A DNA stretch of 64,000 nt from Micromonospora trifolii (GTDB taxonomy: Bacteria; Actinomycetota; Actinomycetes; Mycobacteriales; Micromonosporaceae). A program made the translations under genes and the position numbers. Shown piece after piece: positions 51,745-60,262 of the stretch (position 1 is the first letter of the stretch; each line of letters opens with the position of its first letter). The stretch lies in assembly GCF_022229005.1 (NCBI RefSeq), contig NZ_JAKKFD010000017.1, forward strand, positions 124,001 through 188,000, in the 5' to 3' direction. The notes beneath the pieces are model-generated. The model ran no database searches. It saw only the letters and a list, made by a program, of their open reading frames with translations, and was not told the origin of the DNA.

Positions 51745-51880
51745 CGGCTGCCTCCCAGTCGAAGCTGGTTCATGTCTCATTTGGCGCTGCGCCGGCGGGC
51801 TTACGTACGTGAACGTCGCCGTTACGACACCGAATCCGGGACGCGATTGATGCCACCTTGACGGCGCTCTGAACCTCGCC

Positions 51881-51897
51881 TCGAAGGATGTCGAAGG
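51881..51897 (+). promoter_or_regulatory. Tandem TCGAAGG heptamers
   Basis: TCGAAGG at 51881-51887 and 51891-51897 (10-bp period) lie between the divergent hybrid regulator and the secreted-protein gene. Phased heptamers are what SARP winged-helix domains bind, so these could be the regulator's site. The 213-bp gap otherwise contains no gene. Confidence 0.35.
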
Positions 51898-51957
51898 CAC
51901 GTAGAGGCGTGAACCGTCCGGGTCCGCGTCTCCGGATCGATCGGATGAGGAGTTGTG

Positions 51958-52752
51958 ATGGCAAGAGTGCTGTCGGGACGCGCACTGCTCGCAGTGCTGG
52001 TCGTCCTGCCGACGGTGGCCGCGTGGAACGCCGCGCCGGCCAGCGCCGCCGGGGGGTCGAGTTCGGTGGTGTACGGCGACGAGCCAGCGGACCGCGAGAT
52101 CGAGCTGGCGCGGCTGGGCTACCAGAACGGTGTGCGGGTGGTGTTCTCCCGTGACGCGGAGTCCGGCGACTGGGGCATTCGCCAGGACGGGGCGATGGGC
52201 CGCAACGCGCCCCTGGCGTACGACGACAAGCAGGGCATTCTGAAGACGTACCTGACCATCACGCCCCGGTCCGTGCCGGTGCCGCGGGAGCTGCTGTCGG
52301 AGCCGCCGGCCGGCACGCCGACCCCGCCGGAGCTGGCCTACCGGACCATCACCGCGTCAGTGGTCGTCGCCGACGATCTAGCCGCGCCGACGTCGGGCGG
52401 CATGGCCGCGGCGGCGGTGATGACCTGCTGGGACCTGTACTGGAACTCGTACAACTGGGCCGAGCTGCCCGGCTACCCGAACCCGGGCTCGTTGTGGCAT
52501 CAGCCGAAGACGTACTACTCGTCCGACTTCGGCGGCATGAAGATGTACTCCTACAGCTACCTGGCCAACTGCGGCGGGTACGCCCGGCACCGGATCTACT
52601 ACAAGTCGGCCGGTGACTACTACAAGCACCACGACTACGAGGTGGCGGCGGACCACTGGCAGGCGGTCAAGAAGGGTTCGGTGCACCGCTACCGCAAGGT
52701 GTCCTACGACGGCACGTCGGGGGACACCCGCAACGGCAAGTACACCGGCTAG
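51958..52752 (+). CDS. Secreted protein of unknown function
   Basis: A 264-residue exported protein. A signal peptide (LLAVLVVLPTVAAWNAAPASA, given in two parts: LLAVLVVL and NAAPASA) is cleaved near residue 31. The mature chain is rich in Tyr and Trp (CWDLYWNSYNWAELPGYP, YYKSAGDYYKHHDY) with two cysteines. No enzymatic motif is seen. ATG 51958 lies six bases after GAGGAG. It is transcribed away from the hybrid regulator. Confidence 0.75.
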   Translation: MARVLSGRALLAVLVVLPTVAAWNAAPASAAGGSSSVVYGDEPADREIELARLGYQNGVRVVFSRDAESGDWGIRQDGAMGRNAPLAYDDKQGILKTYLTITPRSVPVPRELLSEPPAGTPTPPELAYRTITASVVVADDLAAPTSGGMAAAAVMTCWDLYWNSYNWAELPGYPNPGSLWHQPKTYYSSDFGGMKMYSYSYLANCGGYARHRIYYKSAGDYYKHHDYEVAADHWQAVKKGSVHRYRKVSYDGTSGDTRNGKYTG

Positions 52753-52857
52753 CGGCGTCGGTGGCGGTGGTTCTCCGGTGGGTCCACCGCCACCCGGCCC
52801 GGCCGTGGATCGTGTCCAGTGCGCGACGAACAGAACGAGCACGCCGGGCTGGAGATT

Positions 52858-52869
52858 TAGCCTGATTCG
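52858..52869 (+). promoter_or_regulatory. Leaderless promoter -10 (TAGCCT)
   Basis: TAGCCT at 52858-52863 lies exactly 6 nt before GTG 52870, the same geometry as at 2780 and 43735. Confidence 0.45.
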
Positions 52870-55644
52870 GTGATCTCGATGGTTGGTACGGGCGTGCGCG
52901 TCAGGCTGCTCGGGCCGGTGGAGGTGGTGGTCGCCGGCAGTCCGCAGGCGGTGAACGGTGTGCGCCGCAAGGCGGTGCTGGCGACGTTGGCGCTGCACGC
53001 GGGCCGGGTGGTCAGCGTCGACCGGCTCATCGACGTGGTCTGGGGCGACAAACTGCCGGCCACCGCGGCGAACACGTTGCAGCGCCATGTCTCCTACCTG
53101 CGCGGGGTGCTCGGCGAGCCCCTGTCGATCGTGGCACGCCAGCCCGGTTACCTGCTCGACACCGGGCCGGATTCCACTGACGTCCAGGCCGCCGAGCGCC
53201 TCATCGAGCTGGCCCGGCGCTCGACGGACCGCAACGAGCAGGTGAAGCATCTGACGGCCGCTGTGGCGCTGTGGCGGGGCCCACCGCTGGCCGACGTGGC
53301 AGGGTCGGCCTGGCTTGAGGAGCAGGCGGACCACCTGGCACGCCTGCGGTTGGAGGCCGAACGATCGCTCGCCGAGGCCCGGTTGTCAGTCGGTGAGCAC
53401 GCGGGGCTGGTCCCCGGGTTGGAACGGCTCGTCCGACAGCACCCCTTCGACGAGCACCTGCACGCGCAGCTGATGCTCGCCCTGTACCGCGACGGCCGAC
53501 AGGGCGAGGCGGTGGCGACGTACCGGCGGCTGCGCGACAACCTGCGGGAGAACCTCGGACTCGACCCGGGTCCGCGGTTACGGGACCTGGAGTGCGCGAT
53601 CCTGCGCCAGGACAGCGCGATCGCCGCACCGGCCGCGGCGGCACCATCGCGGGTCGCGGCGCAACTGCCTCCCCCCGTACCGACGTTCACCGGACGCGAC
53701 GCGGAGCTGGCGGTCCTCGACGCGCTGGTCGACCGGGGCGGCACCGTCGTGGTCTCCGGGACCGCCGGCGTCGGCAAGACCGCGCTCGCCGTGCACTGGG
53801 CGCACCGCGCGGCCGAGCGCTTCCCCGACGGGCAGCTCTACGTCAACCTGCGCGGCTTCGACCCGGCGGCCACCCCGACCGACCCGGCGCGAGCGCTGCA
53901 CGGCTTCCTGGAGGCGCTCGGCGTTCCGGTGGCTCGGATGCCCCGAGACCCGGACACGATGGCGAGCTTGTACCGCACGACTCTGGCGGGCAAGCGACTG
54001 CTGGTGGTGCTGGACAACGCGCGCGACGCCGAACAGGTCCGGCCGCTGCTGCCCGGCTCACCGGACTGCCTCGCCATCGTCACCAGCCGCGACCAGCTCA
54101 TCCCGCTGGTCGTCACCGAAAGCGCCCAGCCGGTGCCCCTCGACCTGCTGAGCCCCGGCGAAGCCCGCGACATGCTGGTCCGCCGGCTCGGGGAGCGCCA
54201 GGTCGCCGCCGAACCCGCAGCTGCCGACACCATCGCCGACCGGTGCGCGCGGCTGCCCATCGCCCTGGCCATCGTGGCGGCCAGAGCCGCCACCAACCGG
54301 CACTTCTCGTTGGCCGCCGTCGCCGGCGAACTGGGCGACCTGGACGCCTTCCGGGCGGGCGACGACGCCACCGACGTACGGGCGGTCTTCTCCTGGTCGT
54401 GCCGGACGCTCAGCCCACCCGCGGCGCGGCTGTTCCGGCTGCTGAGCCTGCATCCCGGCCCGGACATCTCCGCCCCGGCCGTGGCCAGCCTGGCCGGCGT
54501 CGACGGTCAGGCGACCGGCCCCCTGCTCACCGAGTTGACCCGGGCGAATCTCTTCACCGAGCACACGTACGGGCGCTACGCGTTCCACGACCTGCTGCGC
54601 GCGTACGCCGCCGGCCTCGCCGACGAGGGTGAGCCGCCGGCCGAGCGTCGGGACGCCGTGCACCGGCTGCTCGACCACTGCCTGCACACCGCTCACGCCG
54701 CCGACCTGGCGCTGCACCCGCACTTCAGCGCGATCAGCCTTCCACCACCCTCGGTGGGCGTGACGCCGGAGCGCCCCAGGAGCCGGTCGGCCGCCTCGGC
54801 GTGGTTCACCACCGAGGTCCCCGTCCTGCTCGCCGCGGTACCGCTCGCGGCGCGGTCCGGGTTCGAGGGACACGCCTGGCGGCTCGCCTGGGCCATGGCC
54901 GGCTTCCTGCACCGGCAGGGTCACTGGCAGGACTGGCTCGGCACGCAACAGATCGCTCTGGCCGCCGCGTCCCGCATCGGGGATCAGGCGGGGCAGGGCC
55001 ACGCGCACCGCAGCCTCGGTCTCGCCTGCTCCCGGCTCCGACGGTACGACGAGGCCGACGACCACCTGCGGCGCGCACTCGACCTGTTCACCGACGTCGG
55101 CGACGACGCCGGCCGGGCGCACACCTGCCTCAACCTCGGTCAACTGGCCGAGCGGCAGGGGCAGCACCAGCAGGCGCTGCGCCATTCCCGGCAGGCGCTG
55201 GCCCTGTTCCGGGGGACCGGAAACCGGGCCGGGCAGGGATACACCCTCAACGCTGTCGGTTGGCAGGAAGCGCTGCTCGGCAACTACCACCACGCGCTTG
55301 AATCGTGCGGCGAGGCGCTGCGGATGTTGCAGGAGGTCGACGACGTCCAGGGGCAGGCCGACACCTGGGACAGCCTCGGCCACGCCCACCACCAGCTCGG
55401 CGACGACCGGCGAGCGATCGCCTGCTACGAGCACGCCCTCGACCTCTTCACGCAGGTCAACGACCGGTACGCCGAAGCGGGCACGTACGTCAATCTCGGC
55501 GGCAGCCACCGGGCGCTCGGCGACCTCGCCGCCACCCGTAGCGCGTGGCGCCGGGCCCTGACCATCCTCGACGAGCTCGGCGATGCCGACGCCGACTCGA
55601 TCCGCGCCGACCTCGATCAGCTCGACGCCACGCGGCTGCACTGA
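52870..55644 (+). CDS. AfsR/SARP-family transcriptional regulator (wHTH-BTAD-NB-ARC-TPR)
   Basis: A 924-residue activator with classical AfsR order. The winged helix is at about 8-100 (VRLLGPVEVVVAGSPQ, RRKAVLATLALHAGRVVS), BTAD at about 100-250 (LRDNLRENLGLDPGPRLRDLE), NB-ARC with P-loop GTAGVGKTAL near residue 300 and VVLDNARDAEQVRPLLPG, then about eight TPR repeats. SARPs activate by binding direct repeats near -35. Three 11-bp-phased heptamers lie just past its own stop (55652-55680), before two secreted-protein genes. GTG 52870 is chosen for its leaderless promoter; ATG 52879 is an alternative. Confidence 0.92.
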   Translation: MISMVGTGVRVRLLGPVEVVVAGSPQAVNGVRRKAVLATLALHAGRVVSVDRLIDVVWGDKLPATAANTLQRHVSYLRGVLGEPLSIVARQPGYLLDTGPDSTDVQAAERLIELARRSTDRNEQVKHLTAAVALWRGPPLADVAGSAWLEEQADHLARLRLEAERSLAEARLSVGEHAGLVPGLERLVRQHPFDEHLHAQLMLALYRDGRQGEAVATYRRLRDNLRENLGLDPGPRLRDLECAILRQDSAIAAPAAAAPSRVAAQLPPPVPTFTGRDAELAVLDALVDRGGTVVVSGTAGVGKTALAVHWAHRAAERFPDGQLYVNLRGFDPAATPTDPARALHGFLEALGVPVARMPRDPDTMASLYRTTLAGKRLLVVLDNARDAEQVRPLLPGSPDCLAIVTSRDQLIPLVVTESAQPVPLDLLSPGEARDMLVRRLGERQVAAEPAAADTIADRCARLPIALAIVAARAATNRHFSLAAVAGELGDLDAFRAGDDATDVRAVFSWSCRTLSPPAARLFRLLSLHPGPDISAPAVASLAGVDGQATGPLLTELTRANLFTEHTYGRYAFHDLLRAYAAGLADEGEPPAERRDAVHRLLDHCLHTAHAADLALHPHFSAISLPPPSVGVTPERPRSRSAASAWFTTEVPVLLAAVPLAARSGFEGHAWRLAWAMAGFLHRQGHWQDWLGTQQIALAAASRIGDQAGQGHAHRSLGLACSRLRRYDEADDHLRRALDLFTDVGDDAGRAHTCLNLGQLAERQGQHQQALRHSRQALALFRGTGNRAGQGYTLNAVGWQEALLGNYHHALESCGEALRMLQEVDDVQGQADTWDSLGHAHHQLGDDRRAIACYEHALDLFTQVNDRYAEAGTYVNLGGSHRALGDLAATRSAWRRALTILDELGDADADSIRADLDQLDATRLH

Positions 55645-55651
55645 CGTACTC

Positions 55652-55680
55652 CACTTTCAGCGCCGTTTCCGGGCCGTTTC
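55652..55680 (+). promoter_or_regulatory. Three SARP-type heptamers in 11-bp phase
   Basis: CACTTTC (55652-55658), CCGTTTC (55663-55669) and CCGTTTC (55674-55680) are separated by exactly 4 bp each. Heptamer plus 4-bp spacing is the known SARP recognition layout. They lie 8 bp after the SARP gene's stop and about 60 bp before the secreted-protein ATG at 55739. A -10 box is not obvious. Confidence 0.55.
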
Positions 55681-55738
55681 AGCGTGCCCCGCCACTCTTC
55701 GGACACCAGTTTCTTCCGCACCAGGAATGGAGCGTTCG

Positions 55739-56458
55739 ATGAGTCGTTTGGCACACCGCCTCGCGGTGATCGGGGTGGTCAGCGGGACGGTGCTGGCCAT
55801 GTCCTCCGCCGCCGTGGCCCAGACCGAGAAGCCGCCGCAGAAGGGCGCCGACTGCGTGGTCCAGCACGTCGACGAGCGCGGAAAGATCCTCCGCACCGAG
55901 ACCGCGCCCGAGGGCCGGGAGTACAGCCCGTTCCGCTGCGTCGCCGGGAAGTGGACGTTCGCCTGGGCGCCGTTCGGCGCGGACGACATGATCACGGCCG
56001 ACGAGATCCAGATCGAACCCTCGGGTGCCGTGTCGGTCCGACGGTTCACCGGCCCCGCCCTCGGCAACGACCTCACGGTGGGTGAGATCGCCGGCATCGC
56101 CCAGGCCGTCAGCGGCAGCCGGGAGGTGCTGGTCGACCGCGCGATCGTCGCTGTCGACGACGGCAAGGAGCGGACCCCGGAGCAGGTCGCGGCGCTGCTC
56201 GCCGGCAAGGACGACACCGGGGTACGGGTGCTGGACATCATCGAGAAGCCGAATGCCGCCATGTCGACGAAGGACGTCATCGACGAGGCCGGCGGCACAC
56301 CCGAGACGACAGTCGTCTACTTCAGCATCTGGGGCGCGATCAAGTCGGTGTTCGCCTGGATCGTGGACACGATCGGCGACATCGGTGAGTGGATCGACGA
56401 CCACTGCGACGTGGGGTCCCCCAACGACTTCGGCGACATCGTCACGTGTCAGTGGTAG
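55739..56458 (+). CDS. Secreted protein, first of a related pair
   Basis: A 239-residue exported protein: signal peptide to about residue 27 (VIGVVSGTVLAMSSAAVAQ). The mature domain has EIQIEPSGAVSVRRFTG, LTVGEIAGIAQAV and TPEQVAALLAGKDDTGVRVLD, and the C-terminus is a tryptophan-rich stretch ending in Cys (CDVGSPNDFGDIVTCQW). The repeating LxxxEI.../TxEQVAALLxGKxxxGVxVL segments match the next gene's product, so the two are paralogues. No known family. ATG 55739 follows GGAG. Confidence 0.72.
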   Translation: MSRLAHRLAVIGVVSGTVLAMSSAAVAQTEKPPQKGADCVVQHVDERGKILRTETAPEGREYSPFRCVAGKWTFAWAPFGADDMITADEIQIEPSGAVSVRRFTGPALGNDLTVGEIAGIAQAVSGSREVLVDRAIVAVDDGKERTPEQVAALLAGKDDTGVRVLDIIEKPNAAMSTKDVIDEAGGTPETTVVYFSIWGAIKSVFAWIVDTIGDIGEWIDDHCDVGSPNDFGDIVTCQW

Positions 56459-56501
56459 CCCGTCCCACCCCGCGGACACCGATCACCGAGATGAGGACAG
56501 G

Positions 56502-57386
56502 ATGACAACTCTGCGGGACATCACCAGGCGCGCCACCATCGTCACGACCGCCCTGATCGTCGGGCTGACCGCTTCGTACGCCCCGTCGCAGGCCGCCGAT
56601 GGTGAGGCCCGGACGACGATCACCGACCACCCCGGTGCCCCGGGCACGATGCTCCAACAGTTCGAGGACCTGACCGGCCGGCCCGTCGGCGACCTGGACA
56701 AGGTGCTGGCCGTCGACACCGGCGGGCGGACCCTCACCAGCGACCAACTCGCAGCACTCGCCACCGGTAAGGAGGTCGACGGCGTCAAGGTCGTCGGCAC
56801 GATCCCGGGCAGTCGGGACGTCCTCGGCACGACGATGGCCGACCTCGCCGACGGCGCGTACGACGGCAGCGGCGACAGCGGGACAGCGACGTCCCTGCTC
56901 TTCTCCTCGTCCACCCCCGACGGCCGGGAGTGGTGCCTGACCATGTGCGTCGCCTCGGGCAAGAGCATCTGGCAATGCCTGTTGTCGCGTCGGACGGGTG
57001 ACCTGATCCTCACCCTCGACCTTGATGGCAGCACCACTGTCGGCGGAACGAAGGCCGCCTTCGAGAAAGCCAATGGTGTCGTCGTCGACGGCCCGTACGC
57101 GGTGGACACGCTGATCGGCGACCGCGAGCCCTCGGCGGACGAGATCGGGACGCTGCTCGACGGCAGGGACATCGAGTCGATGCGCCGGGTGGCGACAGTG
57201 GACAGGCCGGACCCCGGGTGGGCGCTGGCCGACATCGCCGAGAACTCCGGCGTCGTGTACGCGAAGACCAAGGCCCACATCTTCACCCTCAACCTGCCGC
57301 TCCTCGGCAAGATCCTCGTGGTCTGCATTTCGCAGGACGGCGGAAAGACCTGGAAGTGCTCGGCCAAACAGTGGGACGGGTTCTGA
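56502..57386 (+). CDS. Secreted protein, second of a related pair
   Basis: A 294-residue exported protein with a signal peptide to about 32 (ALIVGLTASYAPSQAA). It carries DKVLAVDTGGRTLTSDQLAALATGKEVDGVKVVG, here spelled as its parts LAVDTGGRTLTSDQL and LATGKEVDGVKVV, which resemble the preceding protein's TPEQVAALLAGKDDTGVRVLD. A second copy follows (GDREPSADEIGTLLDG). Cysteines CLTMC and CLLS lie centrally and two more near the C-terminus. Function unknown; probably co-expressed under the SARP. Confidence 0.72.
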   Translation: MTTLRDITRRATIVTTALIVGLTASYAPSQAADGEARTTITDHPGAPGTMLQQFEDLTGRPVGDLDKVLAVDTGGRTLTSDQLAALATGKEVDGVKVVGTIPGSRDVLGTTMADLADGAYDGSGDSGTATSLLFSSSTPDGREWCLTMCVASGKSIWQCLLSRRTGDLILTLDLDGSTTVGGTKAAFEKANGVVVDGPYAVDTLIGDREPSADEIGTLLDGRDIESMRRVATVDRPDPGWALADIAENSGVVYAKTKAHIFTLNLPLLGKILVVCISQDGGKTWKCSAKQWDGF

Positions 57387-57404
57387 CGGGCAGTCCGCCG
57401 AGGG

Positions 57405-57445
57405 TCCCGCTCCGCATCGACCTTCCCGGTCGACGCGGAGCGGGA
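57405..57445 (+). terminator. Terminator after the secreted-protein pair
   Basis: TCCCGCTCCGC (57405-57415) pairs with GCGGAGCGGGA (57435-57445); an inner CGACC/GGTCG extends the stem. It lies 19 bp past the stop and is followed by ATTCC. Confidence 0.7.
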
Positions 57446-57576
57446 TTCCGCGATTGCGGCCATGACTATGCAGTACGTCCGCGTTCGGCGGCGTGAACCA
57501 ATGCGCCGAGGCGGTGGCGCAGGGCGCGCGAACCCCGACGTGCTTGGCCTAGGTAGGCGCCGGACAAGATGGCCAA

Positions 57577-57657
57577 GTGGATCTCGTGAAGCGGACCGGT
57601 TACAGCCGCGAACGGGTCCGCCAGATCCTGCGAGCCGCCGGCATCGAGGCAGACTGA
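57577..57657 (+). pseudogene. C-terminal remnant of a small helix-turn-helix protein
   Basis: The frame reads VDLVKRTGYSRERVRQILRA, then AGIEAD and a TGA. This is the usual C-terminal end of small actinobacterial HTH proteins. An in-frame TAG just upstream and the absence of the front part show that only the last 26 codons survive. The rest of the 57446-57734 gap shows no gene. Confidence 0.5.
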
Positions 57658-57734
57658 CCCGGATCGAACCCCATTGGCCAGGGGAGTGGTGCTATCGGAC
57701 GACAGCGCCGACGCGTGTCCGATAGGGACGGACG

Positions 57735-58079
57735 GTGGCTCTGGCCGAGCGCGTCCCTGATACTCGTCAAGTGATCAGCAACGAGCCTCGCGTCCCGTGG
57801 TTGCCTCGCGCGCCCCACCCAGCCGACAGTTCGACACTGCCGCTCTACATGGTCATGTTCTTTGTCCTGGGCCTCCTTGGCTTCGCGGCGCACGGGTTGA
57901 ACGACGGCAGGGAAGGGTTCGTTCTCGCGAGCATCGTCTCGGGAGTGTTCTTCGCCTGCTTCCTGATCCTCTTCGCGGTCTACTGGATCGGATACCTGCT
58001 CAAGGGACACGCCATCTGGCAGGCCGAGCGCCAGGCCGAGTCCGATGGGCCGTCCACGGGTCAACGACCGCAGGACTGA
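57735..58079 (+). CDS. Small membrane protein, two helices
   Basis: A 114-residue protein with two hydrophobic segments (YMVMFFVLGLLGFAAHGL and VSGVFFACFLILFAVYWIGY) separated by a short acidic loop, and a polar tail. TAGGGA six bases before GTG 57735 suggests a leaderless start; GTG 57771 is the alternative. Function unknown. Confidence 0.6.
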   Translation: MALAERVPDTRQVISNEPRVPWLPRAPHPADSSTLPLYMVMFFVLGLLGFAAHGLNDGREGFVLASIVSGVFFACFLILFAVYWIGYLLKGHAIWQAERQAESDGPSTGQRPQD

Positions 58080-58114
58080 GCCCGTCGGCTTGAGCCGGCG
58101 CGCGATCCTCCACT

Positions 58115-58140
58115 CAACCCCGGAGGCCGCCGGTGGCGTC
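58115..58140 (+). promoter_or_regulatory. ECF-type promoter before the sigma factor gene
   Basis: CAACC (58115-58119), 17 bp, CGTC (58137-58140) resembles ECF sigma promoters. It lies 50 bp upstream of the sigma factor GTG, so the factor may transcribe its own gene. Confidence 0.4.
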
Positions 58141-58190
58141 TCACTCTGCGTCCGCAGTTAGACGCGAGATGGACGCGACCTGGAGGTGGC

Positions 58191-58724
58191 GTGAGTCGGC
58201 ACGACGACGACGAAGAGTTTCGGCTGTTCGTCCAACGACAGTGGGGATCGCTGCTCCGAACGGCCTACCTGCTGACCGGTGACCGGGGGACAGCCGAGGA
58301 CCTGACGCAGTCGGCGTTGGAGAAGACCCATCGGCGTTGGGGCCGGGTGCTGCGCAGGGACGCGCCCGAGGTCTACGTACGCCGGGCGATGGTGAACACG
58401 GCGATCTCCTGGCGGCGCCGACGGCGGCCGTTGGAGGTGCCCCTGCTGACCGGCGACAGCCAGCCGACGCATGACGCGTACGTGCAGGTGGAGCAGCGGC
58501 AGCTACTCCTCGCCGCGTTGCGGCGACTACCGCCCAGGACGCAGGCGGTGCTGGTGCTGCGCTACTTCGAGGATCTCAGCGAGGCGGACACCGCGAAGGT
58601 TCTCGGCTGCTCCGTCGGGGCTGTGAAGAGCCAGGCGTCGCGCGGGTTGGCCCGGCTGCGGACCGACTTCGCCGCCCCACCCGCCGCTCAGTCCCCGGTA
58701 CGGCTCGAGGAGGAACTGGCATGA
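58191..58724 (+). CDS. SigE-family (SigE70) RNA polymerase sigma factor
   Basis: A 177-residue ECF-like sigma factor. Region 2 has FRLFVQRQWGSLLRTAYLLT and AEDLTQSALEKTHRRW. Region 4 has LRRLPPRTQAVLVLRYFED and AKVLGCSVGAVKSQASRGLA, which recognises -35. GTG 58191 follows TGGAGGTGG. ATGA overlap with the membrane protein gene suggests that protein controls it. Confidence 0.93.
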   Translation: MSRHDDDEEFRLFVQRQWGSLLRTAYLLTGDRGTAEDLTQSALEKTHRRWGRVLRRDAPEVYVRRAMVNTAISWRRRRRPLEVPLLTGDSQPTHDAYVQVEQRQLLLAALRRLPPRTQAVLVLRYFEDLSEADTAKVLGCSVGAVKSQASRGLARLRTDFAAPPAAQSPVRLEEELA

Positions 58725-60151
58725 CCGGAAGCTTCGCCAATTCGACGCTCAGTCCGGCGCTGCGGCAGGCCGCGCACGGCGTCGACGTACCCGAGGACCC
58801 CTGGCCCGGGTTCGCCCGCCGGGAGCGACGCCACCAGCGGACGCGGCTGGTCCGCACGGCGTTGGCCGCAGCGGTCGGGGTCGCACTCGTCGGGGTCCAG
58901 ACCAACATGGTTCCGCTGCCCGGATGGGCACCGGGCATCGCTGTCGCCGCCACACCGACGGCGCTGCTCGACGCGCCACCGCGGGGCGCGCTGGCGGGGG
59001 ACCGGGCCTGGCTGGACACGCTCCGAGCGCGGATCAGCGCCGATCCGCCGGTGCGAATCGACGCCCCGGTGGGTGCCTGGAAGGTCGGCGACAGTGACCG
59101 GATCCGGCTGATCTACGGCAGTGACCAGCCGGGCCACCGGGTCGCGCTGGTCGCGGTGCCGCTGCGGTTCGGCCTGCTGACCAGGGAGGCACTGGTCTGG
59201 TACGTGGGTCCGGCGGGAGCGAGCGCCCAGCAGATGCGGTACGGCGGCCACAGCGAGGGTAACGACGACCCGGTCATGACGCTGATGCAGGCATACCCCG
59301 ACCGAGCCGGGCTCGCGGTCGCCGTCGGTCCGCCCGAATCCACAGTGACGATCAGTGGCGACCCCCGGTACACGTCGAGGGGAACTGTGGAGTACCAGGA
59401 CATCGCCAGGGCGGACGGCGGCGGGGTCGGGCTCGCCGCGCTGCCTCCCGAACCGCTTCCGCACCAACCCGTCGTCCGGGTCAGCCACGGCGAGCGGGTG
59501 TTCTTCCAGGGCGGTCTGGGCGGCGGCCCGTACGCCGGGCTCGATCCGACCGGGCCGGAGATCGACGCCCTGCTCACCGGCGCTCGCCGACCCGCCCGAG
59601 GCACGCCGCTCGACGACGCCAACCTCCGCAACTTCCTCCATACGGCACTGCAGGACAGCCACCTCCCGGCCGTCGGCACGACGGTGCGGGTGCGGTGGTC
59701 GGGCCGCGAGCACGGCCAGGCCGCCGCGCTGCTCACCGTGCAGCCGGCCGGTGGTGGAGTGATCGCGTACGCCATGCACGGCGACGATCGGACCGGCTGG
59801 TGGACCGACCTGCGGCTGCTGTTGCCGGCCGAGGGCGCCGACCGGCGACCGATCGGCTGGCGGGTGCGGGCCGACGACGGCGCCCGGCCCCCCACGGGCG
59901 AGGTGCGGGTGATCGCCCCGCCGGACGCGGCCCGCGTCACGGTGACCGTCGGAGGCGCACCCCCGGCCACTGTCGCCCTCGACGCGTCGAACGCCGGCAC
60001 CACCCGGGTGCCACCGGACGAGGCGGCCACTCTCACCGCGTACTCCAGGAACGGTGGTGTCCTCGGGACCACCCCGCTGCCGCCGGTGGAATCGGACCAC
60101 GACGCGGGGGGTCTGCCGGGCGACAGTCCGGCCACCCGGGTAACGCCCTGA
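58721..60151 (+). CDS. Membrane-anchored protein, putative partner of the SigE-family factor
   Basis: A 476-residue protein with a 40-residue cytoplasmic head, one transmembrane helix (about 43-60, VRTALAAAVGVALVGV) and a large extracytoplasmic domain with no recognised family. Gene order and coupling are those of anti-sigma factors, but the head has no zinc HxxxCxxC motif. It could be an unusual anti-sigma or a surface sensor. This is inference. Confidence 0.72.
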   Translation: MTGSFANSTLSPALRQAAHGVDVPEDPWPGFARRERRHQRTRLVRTALAAAVGVALVGVQTNMVPLPGWAPGIAVAATPTALLDAPPRGALAGDRAWLDTLRARISADPPVRIDAPVGAWKVGDSDRIRLIYGSDQPGHRVALVAVPLRFGLLTREALVWYVGPAGASAQQMRYGGHSEGNDDPVMTLMQAYPDRAGLAVAVGPPESTVTISGDPRYTSRGTVEYQDIARADGGGVGLAALPPEPLPHQPVVRVSHGERVFFQGGLGGGPYAGLDPTGPEIDALLTGARRPARGTPLDDANLRNFLHTALQDSHLPAVGTTVRVRWSGREHGQAAALLTVQPAGGGVIAYAMHGDDRTGWWTDLRLLLPAEGADRRPIGWRVRADDGARPPTGEVRVIAPPDAARVTVTVGGAPPATVALDASNAGTTRVPPDEAATLTAYSRNGGVLGTTPLPPVESDHDAGGLPGDSPATRVTP

Positions 60152-60165
60152 CGCAGCGACGAGCG

Positions 60166-60194
60166 GGCCGAGCCGTCCCCGGGACGGCTCGGCC
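60166..60194 (+). terminator. Terminator palindrome
   Basis: GGCCGAGCCGTCCC (60166-60179) and its exact complement (60181-60194) form a nearly uninterrupted hairpin 15 bp past the stop of the membrane protein gene. Confidence 0.75.
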
Positions 60195-60262
60195 GCGCCG
60201 CCACCACGTCGGCCTCTAGGATCGACAGCCTTGACGGCGAAGACGGCCTGCGGGAGCGCGTG

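Noticed and set aside
57462..57725. 87-codon plus-strand frame after the secreted-protein pair
   Set aside because: Arg/Gly/Pro-rich with no Shine-Dalgarno. Another frame in the same DNA contains a recognisable HTH C-terminus, so only that remnant is reported.
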